From Kribbella catacumbae DSM 19601 (GTDB lineage Bacteria > Actinomycetota > Actinomycetes > Propionibacteriales > Kribbellaceae), in the NCBI RefSeq assembly GCF_000372465.1, contig NZ_AQUZ01000005.1, forward strand, positions 223,958 to 287,957: a stretch of 64,000 bases of DNA. Direction: 5' to 3'. Made by a program: the position numbers and the translations under genes. Within the stretch, counting starts at the first letter, position 1. Each line of letters opens with the position of its first letter. This document shows, piece after piece, positions 25,042 through 31,585 of the stretch. The notes below the pieces were generated by a model. The model saw nothing but the letters and a program-made list of their open reading frames with translations. It did no database searches and was not told the origin of the DNA.

Positions 25042-25566
25042 TCAGTGGGGTGGTTCGGCGTTCTTCTGTTCCGGGTCGGTGCCGAGTTCGGGGAGGGTGT
25101 GGTCGATGGGTTGGCCGATCGGGTAGACGACCGCGGTGGCGCCGTCGATCGACATCACCTCGACGCGGGTGCCGGGCGCGATGGTGGAGACCTCGTCGTA
25201 CGGGCGGGCCGTCCACAGCTCACCGTTCAGCTTGATCGAGCCGCCGCCGTCGGGGTGGATCTCCTTGACCACGACGCCGCTGCGGCCGATCACATGGGCC
25301 GAACCGGTCTTCAGCTCGATGCCGTGGTGGATCTTGCGAACCAGCAGCGGCCGGATCGCGGCCAGCATCGCCGCGGCGGTGATCAGGCCGACGACGATCT
25401 GCAGCCAGAGCAGATGCGGGAACAGGGCGCCTACGCCGGCCGCGGTGATCGCCCCCGCGGCAAGCATCAGCAAGGTGAAGTCGAGCGAAGCCAACTCCGC
25501 CAGGCCCAGTACGGCGGCGAGCCCGAGCCACGCCGCCCACACGTTCTCCCGCAGCCAATCCATCAT
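25042..25566 (-). CDS. NfeD-family membrane protein
   Basis: 174 residues, the short NfeD form without a protease domain. Three membrane segments lie within residues 8-70; a soluble OB-fold domain (about 88-155: GSAHVIGRSGVVVKEI, LNGELWTARPYDE, GTRVEVMSIDG) follows. NfeD proteins pair with SPFH/stomatin proteins, encoded next downstream on the same strand. The two would normally be a tight operon but are separated here by repeats. Confidence 0.9.
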   Translation of the reverse strand: MMDWLRENVWAAWLGLAAVLGLAELASLDFTLLMLAAGAITAAGVGALFPHLLWLQIVVGLITAAAMLAAIRPLLVRKIHHGIELKTGSAHVIGRSGVVVKEIHPDGGGSIKLNGELWTARPYDEVSTIAPGTRVEVMSIDGATAVVYPIGQPIDHTLPELGTDPEQKNAEPPH

Positions 25567-25621
25567 CTGCCAAGCCTATCCGCGTTCGGGACCTCAGGCA
25601 GGCCCACCACCAGTGTGACGC

Positions 25622-25645
25622 GCGGAATCCACCGCCGGATTCCGC
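25622..25645. terminator. Hairpin between the ABC ATPase and nfeD genes
   Basis: Perfect 9-bp arms GCGGAATCC (25622-25630) and GGATTCCGC (25637-25645) with a 6-nt loop, 49 bp downstream of the ABC ATPase stop on the minus strand and upstream of nfeD. Either a terminator or an operator. Confidence 0.5.
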
Positions 25646-25693
25646 CGACGTCCGGTGAAGTGGGCATCACATCGGCGGGGAAGGGAAGCTGGG

Positions 25694-26476
25694 TCAGAGG
25701 GCGCGGGCGAAGTACCGGCCGTCCTGGTGGTCGAGGCTGAGGGCGAGGTCGAAGGTCTCGCTCAGGGTCTCAGCGGTGAGCGCCTGGTCGATCGGGCCGG
25801 CCGAAACGACCCGGCCCTGCTTGAGCAGCAGACCGTGGGTGAAGCCCGGCGGGATCTCCTCGACGTGATGGGTGACGAGCACCATCGCTGGCGAGCCCTC
25901 GGCGGTCGCGATCGAGCTGAGCGACCGGACCAGCTGCTCGCGCCCGGTCAGGTCGAGACCCGCGGCCGGCTCGTCCAGCAGCATCAGCTCGGGATCCGTC
26001 ATCAGCGCGCGGGCGATCTGGACCCGCTTGCGCTCCCCCTCGGACAGCGTCCCGAAGGTGCGCTCGCTCAAGTGGCCGATGCCGAGCTCGGTCAGCAGCT
26101 CCTTGGCCCGCTGGTGGTCCAGCTCGTCGTACTCCTCACGCCAGCGACCCAGTACGGCGTACGACGCGGAGACGACGACATCCGCGACGCGCTCGGACCT
26201 CGGCAGCCGGTCCGCGAGCGCGGCGCTGGTCAGCCCGATCCGCGGCCGCAGCTCGAACACGTCGATCGCGCCGAGCACCTCGCCGAGCAGTCCGACCACG
26301 CCGGTCGTCGGGTGCATCTGGGCCGCAAGGATCTGCAGCATCGTCGTCTTGCCGGCCCCGTTCGGCCCGATCACGACCCAGCGGTCGGTCTCCTCGATGG
26401 ACCAGTCGACGGCGTCGAGCAGAAGCGCGCCACCGCGCACGATCGAGACACCGGCCAGCTCCGCCACTGCAGTCAT
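25694..26476 (-). CDS. ABC transporter ATP-binding protein
   Basis: 260 residues, single domain: Walker A GPNGAGKTT (37-45), signature LSEGERKRVQIARAL (about 144), Walker B LMLLDEPAAGLD and switch His in LVTHHVEE. It resembles the stand-alone YlmA/ModF-like ATPases, which have no permease gene beside them; none is seen here. The start is the ATG at 26476; the open frame upstream is antisense to the next gene. Function unknown beyond ATP hydrolysis. Confidence 0.88.
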   Translation of the reverse strand: MTAVAELAGVSIVRGGALLLDAVDWSIEETDRWVVIGPNGAGKTTMLQILAAQMHPTTGVVGLLGEVLGAIDVFELRPRIGLTSAALADRLPRSERVADVVVSASYAVLGRWREEYDELDHQRAKELLTELGIGHLSERTFGTLSEGERKRVQIARALMTDPELMLLDEPAAGLDLTGREQLVRSLSSIATAEGSPAMVLVTHHVEEIPPGFTHGLLLKQGRVVSAGPIDQALTAETLSETFDLALSLDHQDGRYFARAL

Positions 26477-26624
26477 GGGCCAAAACCTACGGGGTCGCAC
26501 CGACCCTGCTGTCGCCGGGTCACGACCGTCCGGATGAGAGAACGGCGAGTGTGGTGGGTGGGGGTCGCTCGCGCCGACCCTGCTGGTGTCGAGGCGCGGC
26601 CAGCAGGGTGGGACACTGGTGGGT

Positions 26625-27359
26625 GTGCTGACCACTGCCGCCTCGGTGCGTTTCACCGTGTGGACGAACGCGATGCTGACCGGCGCCTGCGATCCGGACA
26701 CCGCAGCGCACAAGATTCTCGGCGAGGACGTCGGGCACCACGTGTCCGGCCTCGCGGCGCATCCCACCCCGGCGACGTTGCCCGTGGCCCTCAACCTCTT
26801 GCGCGCGGCCGGCGCCACCCAGGCGCATCTCGCACTGCCGATCCCGGGCGACCCGATCGGGCTGGCCGGGCCGCCTCCCTTCAATGAGGCCGCGCTGGAG
26901 ACGGGTGAGGCCGTAGTACTGAGTGGTGCCGAGATCGGGCTAATACCGGCGTACGTCGGTCCGGCGGTGCAGTGGACCGTGCTGCGGGCAACCAGTCCCC
27001 TGCCGGCCGACCTGGGTGAAGCCGATCGTGGGCTGCGGGCGGCGCTGATCGAGGCGGCCGAATCGCTGGCCGCGCTCGACGTCGCCCGGTGGAAGCCGGA
27101 GGTCGCGGACGCGCTGATCGACATCCGCCGGATCGGTTCGGGCAAGGGCGACGACCTTGCCCCCGGCTACGAGGCGCGAGCCGTGAAGGCCGCCGCGACC
27201 GCGCGCCGCTGCCTGGCCATCGCCGACGCCGCTCTGGAGGACGACGGCGCCGCCGTCACCGGCGCGGAAGCCGACGCCCGCCGCCGGACCTTGCTGGATC
27301 TGGCCGCCGCTGCCCGGCGTGCTCTCGTCGCGGCATGTGGACCGCCCACCTCCCGTTAA
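26625..27359 (+). CDS. Uncharacterised actinobacterial protein
   Basis: About 244 residues, soluble, Ala-rich, no signal peptide or membrane segment. I do not recognise a domain. The codon pattern is strongly coding throughout and the sequence is globular (VRFTVWTNAMLTGACDPD; a C-terminal helical half rich in Ala/Arg). The start is uncertain: the GTG at 26625 lies 7 nt after GACACT (possibly leaderless), and a GTG two codons earlier is in frame. It precedes serB in the same direction, 28 bp away. Confidence 0.75.
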   Translation: MLTTAASVRFTVWTNAMLTGACDPDTAAHKILGEDVGHHVSGLAAHPTPATLPVALNLLRAAGATQAHLALPIPGDPIGLAGPPPFNEAALETGEAVVLSGAEIGLIPAYVGPAVQWTVLRATSPLPADLGEADRGLRAALIEAAESLAALDVARWKPEVADALIDIRRIGSGKGDDLAPGYEARAVKAAATARRCLAIADAALEDDGAAVTGAEADARRRTLLDLAAAARRALVAACGPPTSR

Positions 27360-27387
27360 CAATTCATCGGTAGCCTGAGGCCTTGAG

Positions 27388-28608
27388 ATGACAGGACAGG
27401 CTGAGCACGAGACGCAGATGGCAGACCGCCCCACCCTGCTGGTCACCTTGACCGGTACGGATCGGCCGGGCCTCACCTCCGCAGTACTGTCGATGCTCGC
27501 GCTCCGCGGCCTCGACGTGATCGACGCCGAGCAGGTCGTACTCCGCGGCCGGCTGGTGCTCGGCGTGCTGCTCACGGCGCCGCGGGACCACAAAGAGCTG
27601 AAGCGGGAACTCAAGGCGCTCGCCGAGAACCTCGAAGTCGACATCAGCCTGAAGAAGGGGTTCGGCGACAACGAGCCGCGCCGCAAGGGCCGGACCCAGG
27701 TCACGGTGATCGGTAGTCCGTTGACCGCGCACGGCTTCGCCGCGATCGCCGGGCGGATCGCCGACACCGGCGCCAACATCGACCGGATCAGCCGGATGGC
27801 GCGCTACCCGGTCACCGCGATGGAGATCGCCGTGTCGGGCGCCGACCCCGACTCGCTGCGGACGGTGCTCGCGCTCGAAGGGGTCAGGCAGGGACTGGAC
27901 GTCGCAGTACAGCCTGGTGGTCTGTACCGGCGGGCCAAGCGGCTGATCGTGATGGATGTCGACTCGACCCTGATCCAGGGCGAGGTGATCGAGATGCTCG
28001 CGGCGCACGCCGGGCGGCTCGAGGAAGTTGCCGCGGTCACCGAGCAGGCGATGCGCGGTGAGCTGGACTTCGCCGAGTCGCTGCGCAGCCGGGTGGCGGC
28101 GCTCGAGGGGTTGCCGGAGTCGGCGCTGGACGAGGTCTACCGGGAGATCGAGCTGGCGCCGGGTGCGCGCACGCTGGTCCGGACGCTGAAGCGGCTCGGG
28201 TACCAGTTCGCCATCGTCAGCGGCGGCTTCAGCCAGATCACCGACAAGCTCGCGGCCGACCTCGGGATCGACTTCGCCGCCGCGAACGTGCTGGAGATCG
28301 TCGACGGCAAACTCACCGGCCGGGTGCTCGGCGAAATCGTCGACCGGGCCGGCAAGGCCACCACTCTGCGCCGCTTCGCCGAGACGTCCGGTACGCCGCT
28401 GTCCCAGACGGTCGCGATCGGCGACGGCGCCAACGACCTGGACATGCTCGCCGCAGCCGGCCTCGGCATCGCCTTCAACGCCAAGCCCGTCGTCCGAGCG
28501 GCAGCCGACACCCACGTCAGCGTCCCCTACCTCGACACGATCCTCTACCTCCTCGGCATCAGCCGCGAAGAAGTAGAAGCCGCCGACGCCGACGCCACCG
28601 TCGACTGA
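27388..28608 (+). CDS. serB: Phosphoserine phosphatase with N-terminal ACT domains
   Basis: 406 residues. Two ACT regulatory domains (about 15-95 and 102-170) precede the HAD phosphatase domain, with DVDSTL at 190-195 (nucleophile Asp190, acid Asp192), SGGFSQI (motif II Ser) and GDGANDLDM (motif III). It makes serine from phosphoserine in the last step of serine synthesis. The ACT domains suggest feedback by serine. Length and architecture match actinobacterial SerB2. Confidence 0.95.
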   Translation: MTGQAEHETQMADRPTLLVTLTGTDRPGLTSAVLSMLALRGLDVIDAEQVVLRGRLVLGVLLTAPRDHKELKRELKALAENLEVDISLKKGFGDNEPRRKGRTQVTVIGSPLTAHGFAAIAGRIADTGANIDRISRMARYPVTAMEIAVSGADPDSLRTVLALEGVRQGLDVAVQPGGLYRRAKRLIVMDVDSTLIQGEVIEMLAAHAGRLEEVAAVTEQAMRGELDFAESLRSRVAALEGLPESALDEVYREIELAPGARTLVRTLKRLGYQFAIVSGGFSQITDKLAADLGIDFAAANVLEIVDGKLTGRVLGEIVDRAGKATTLRRFAETSGTPLSQTVAIGDGANDLDMLAAAGLGIAFNAKPVVRAAADTHVSVPYLDTILYLLGISREEVEAADADATVD

Positions 28609-28702
28609 AACCGCGCGCGCTCCGGCCCGCCAGCTCTAGCCGCCGCCGGGCGTCTTCCTGGCCGGTCGGCTCGCGGTGCTGTGGTCGGGCACTGCGGACC
28701 GC

Positions 28703-28787
28703 CACCACATGCCAACGCCGCCGGGTACCACGGTCCCCGCGTGCGGGGGCGGGTCGGGAGGGCGCTGGGCGAGGTTGGCATGTGGTG
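28703..28787. repeat. Palindromic intergenic element sharing a 14-mer with the 16-kb element
   Basis: CACCACATGCCAAC (28703-28716) pairs perfectly with GTTGGCATGTGGTG (28774-28787). The latter 14-mer is identical to 16190-16203. The loop holds a hairpin CCCCGC-GT-GCGGGG (28735-28748). The gap 28609-28947 contains this element and the glucanase promoter/operator; no gene is supported. Confidence 0.75.
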
Positions 28788-28854
28788 CAGCCCCGGGCTC
28801 CCGCGTTCTTGTAGCGCCGGGAACGTTCCCTGGGGTGGATCTGGTGATGAGGCG

Positions 28855-28883
28855 TTGACACACGGATATGAGAGCGCTCTCAT
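28855..28883 (+). promoter_or_regulatory. Promoter and LacI/CebR-type operator of the glucanase gene
   Basis: TTGACA (-35, 28855-28860), a 17-bp spacer, then TCTCAT (28878-28883). A perfect 16-bp palindrome ATGAGAGCGCTCTCAT (28868-28883) overlaps the spacer and -10. Its TGAGAGC-GCTCTCA form is the classic LacI-family operator shape, close to the CebR site of Streptomyces cello-oligosaccharide genes. Control by a glucan-derived oligosaccharide is a reasonable inference. Confidence 0.75.
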
Positions 28884-28947
28884 GGTGCGTAATCACCCGT
28901 CCGGGGCCTGTCTGGGGAAGGTGCCTGGTCTGACCGTGGAGGTCGTT

Positions 28948-30360
28948 ATGCGTTTCCGCCCCGACAAACCATCCACACGTCGCCGAACGCTTCTGAGTGC
29001 CCTGCTCGTCCCCGTCCTGGTTGCGACCGCTCTGACCGTCGCCGCGCAGGCCAGTGTGCCGCCGCCCCCGGCCGGCTGGACGACGATCTGGAGTGACGAC
29101 TTCAACGGCGCGAGCGGCAGCCTGCCGTCCAGCGCCAACTGGATTATCGATACCGGCCACTCCTATCCAGGCGGTCCGGGCAACTGGGGTACCGGCGAGG
29201 TGCAGAACTACACCAACAGCACGAACAACCTGGCCCTCGACGGCACCGGCAACCTGCGCATCACGCCCCGGCGCGACGGGGCCGGCAACTGGACGTCGGC
29301 CCGGATCGAGACCCAGCGCAGCAACTTCAAGCCCCCGGCCGGCGGTGTCGTCGCGATGGAGGGCCGGATCCAGATGCCCAACGTCACCGGCAACGCGGCG
29401 CTCGGCTACTGGCCCGCGTTCTGGGCACTCGGTTCGCCGTACCGCGGGAATTACTGGAACTGGCCGGGCATCGGCGAGTTTGACATCATGGAGAACGTCA
29501 ACGGGATCAACTCGGTCTGGGGCGTGCTGCACTGCGGCGTGAACCCGGGCGGTCCGTGCAACGAGACCAGCGGCATCGCCAACAGCCGCGCCTGCCCGGG
29601 CAGCACTTGCCAGAGCGGCTTCCACACCTACAGGTTCGAGTGGGACACCAGCATCTCGCCGAACCAGTTCCGCTGGTATGTCGACGGCCAGCAGTTCCAC
29701 TCGGTCAGCCAAGGGCAACTGCCGGCCGACACCTGGAACAACATGACCTCGCACGCGGGCTACTTCATCTTGCTGAACCTCGCCATCGGCGGCGCCTTCC
29801 CCGACGCCCTCAACGGACCCACTCCTCGCGCTGAGACAGTGCCGGACCGCCCGATGATCGTCGACTACGTGGCCGTCTCCACTCGCGGCGGCGGTGGCGA
29901 TCCGACCACTCCCCCGACAACCCCGCCCACGACCCCGCCCGGCGGTGGCGGCAGCGCGTACAGCACCATCCAGGCCGAGTCGTACAGCCAGCAAGGCGGT
30001 GTCGGCGTCGAGACAACCGTCGACTCCGGCGGCGGCCAAAACCTCATGCAGGTCGGCAACGGCGACTGGGCGCTCTACCCCAATGTCGACTTCGGCAGCT
30101 CGGCCGCCCGTCAGTTCGTCGCCCGAGTGGCATCAGGAGCCGCCGGCGGGGTCAGCGGCCTCGTGGAGGTTCGCCTGGACAGCAGAACCAACGCACCGAT
30201 CGGAAGCTTCGCCATCGCCAACACCGGCGGCTGGCAGAGTTGGCGCAGCGTCCCGGCCAACATCAGCGCAGTGACGGGCGTACACAACGTCTATCTGACC
30301 TTCACCAGCGGCCAGCCGGCCGACTTCGTGAACGTCAACTGGTTCACCTTCGGCCACTGA
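28948..30360 (+). CDS. Secreted GH16 endo-beta-glucanase with CBM6 module
   Basis: 470 residues. Signal peptide 1-35 with a twin-Arg-like basic start and an A-Q-A cleavage site. The GH16 domain (about 44-300) has the catalytic motif GEFDIMEN (Glu177 nucleophile, Glu182 acid/base). A Gly/Thr/Pro linker (about 312-335) leads to a C-terminal CBM6 (about 337-470: IQAESYSQQGGVGVE, NVNWFTFGH). It is predicted to cleave beta-1,3 or mixed-linked glucans outside the cell. GGAGG lies 5 nt before the ATG, and a LacI-type operator is upstream. Confidence 0.92.
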   Translation: MRFRPDKPSTRRRTLLSALLVPVLVATALTVAAQASVPPPPAGWTTIWSDDFNGASGSLPSSANWIIDTGHSYPGGPGNWGTGEVQNYTNSTNNLALDGTGNLRITPRRDGAGNWTSARIETQRSNFKPPAGGVVAMEGRIQMPNVTGNAALGYWPAFWALGSPYRGNYWNWPGIGEFDIMENVNGINSVWGVLHCGVNPGGPCNETSGIANSRACPGSTCQSGFHTYRFEWDTSISPNQFRWYVDGQQFHSVSQGQLPADTWNNMTSHAGYFILLNLAIGGAFPDALNGPTPRAETVPDRPMIVDYVAVSTRGGGGDPTTPPTTPPTTPPGGGGSAYSTIQAESYSQQGGVGVETTVDSGGGQNLMQVGNGDWALYPNVDFGSSAARQFVARVASGAAGGVSGLVEVRLDSRTNAPIGSFAIANTGGWQSWRSVPANISAVTGVHNVYLTFTSGQPADFVNVNWFTFGH

Positions 30361-30365
30361 GCCAG

Positions 30366-30395
30366 GTGGTGCCGGGCTGTCCCGCCCGGCACCAC
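30366..30395 (+). terminator. Terminator hairpin after the glucanase gene
   Basis: 12-bp perfect stem (GTGGTGCCGGGC 30366-30377 with its complement 30384-30395), 6-nt loop, 5 bp after the stop codon. Confidence 0.7.
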
Positions 30396-30433
30396 TGAGC
30401 GCTGTTTGGGGGCGGAGCACCTATTCTTCGGCT

Positions 30434-31585
30434 ATGTCAGAACAGCAGGGTGGGGTGACGACGAGCGGGCCTGGCGCCCTGTTCGCCATCGGTGGGGCCG
30501 AGGACAAGCTGAAGAAGCGGCTCGTTCTGCAGGAGTTCGTCGAGGCGGCCGGCGGGCCGAAGGCGCGGATCGTGGTGGTTCCGACCGCCTCCGCGCTGGG
30601 ACCGGACGTGATCGACGTGTACTCGGCGCTGTTCGCCGCGCTTGGCGCCGCCAGCGTGGTCGGCGTACGGCCGGAGAACCGCGAGGACGCCGACGACCCA
30701 GCCTTCATCGAGCCGCTGACCGAGGCCACCGGCATCTTTATGACCGGTGGCAACCAGCTCAAACTGAGCGGCGTCGTCACCGGTACTGCGTTCGGCCGAG
30801 CCGTCACCGAAGCCCATGCCCGGGGAGCGGCCGTCGGCGGTACGTCGGCCGGCGCGAGCATCCTCGCCGAGCACATGATCGCCTTCGGTCGATCCGGCGC
30901 GACGCCGAGGCAGCGGATGAGCCAGCTGGCCGGTGGGCTCGGCCTGGTCCAGGGCGCGATCGTGGACCAGCATTTCGCCCAGCGCAACCGGTACGGCCGG
31001 CTGCTGTCGCTCGTCGCGCAGTCCCCCGGGCTGCTCGGGATCGGCGTCGACGAAGACACCGCGGCCGTCGTCCGGGGCACCCATCTGGAGGTCGTCGGGC
31101 GTGGTGCCGTGACGATCTTCGACGGCAGCCGGATCACCTCCAACGCGCACTACGCCAGTCGTTCCGAGGCGATCCTCGCGTCCGGCGTCGTACTGCACGT
31201 GCTGCCCGCGACCGCGACCTTCGACCTGAAGGCACGGGTGCTGTTGTCCTACGGTCCGCAGCCGCCGGCCGAGGAGATCGCCTCGATCGAGGCCGCCGAG
31301 GCGGATCTGCGCAAACTGGCCAAGGAGATCGCCGCCGAGGGCGTCTCCCCGGCGTACTACGCCGAGCGCAGGCGGCGGGCCGGCCGGCGTACGGCGAAGG
31401 CTGCCGACCCGACCGCTCCGAAGAAGAAGGCAACCGCGAAGAAGGTCGCGCCGAAGAAGGCCAGATCGTCGGCCGCGAGTCAGTCCAGACCGGAGGCGAC
31501 CGAGCCTCTGAGCGCGGGCGCCGAACCCAGCCGACCTGACACCGAGTCGCCTTCCAGGCCACGACCAGACAGTGGGACCGCATGA
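30434..31585 (+). CDS. cphB: Cyanophycinase with a long basic C-terminal tail
   Basis: 383 residues. Peptidase S51 core (about 1-280): catalytic Ser138 in GGTSAGAS and His180 in IVDQHFAQRNR. It hydrolyses cyanophycin to beta-Asp-Arg dipeptides and is encoded directly before the polymer synthase, with a 4-bp ATGA overlap. After about residue 295 comes a low-complexity tail of roughly 90 residues, Lys/Ala/Pro-rich at first (KKKATAKKVAPKKAR) and Pro/Ser/Glu-rich at the end, not part of the usual enzyme. TATTCT lies 6 nt before the ATG, hence probably leaderless. Confidence 0.92.
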   Translation: MSEQQGGVTTSGPGALFAIGGAEDKLKKRLVLQEFVEAAGGPKARIVVVPTASALGPDVIDVYSALFAALGAASVVGVRPENREDADDPAFIEPLTEATGIFMTGGNQLKLSGVVTGTAFGRAVTEAHARGAAVGGTSAGASILAEHMIAFGRSGATPRQRMSQLAGGLGLVQGAIVDQHFAQRNRYGRLLSLVAQSPGLLGIGVDEDTAAVVRGTHLEVVGRGAVTIFDGSRITSNAHYASRSEAILASGVVLHVLPATATFDLKARVLLSYGPQPPAEEIASIEAAEADLRKLAKEIAAEGVSPAYYAERRRRAGRRTAKAADPTAPKKKATAKKVAPKKARSSAASQSRPEATEPLSAGAEPSRPDTESPSRPRPDSGTA

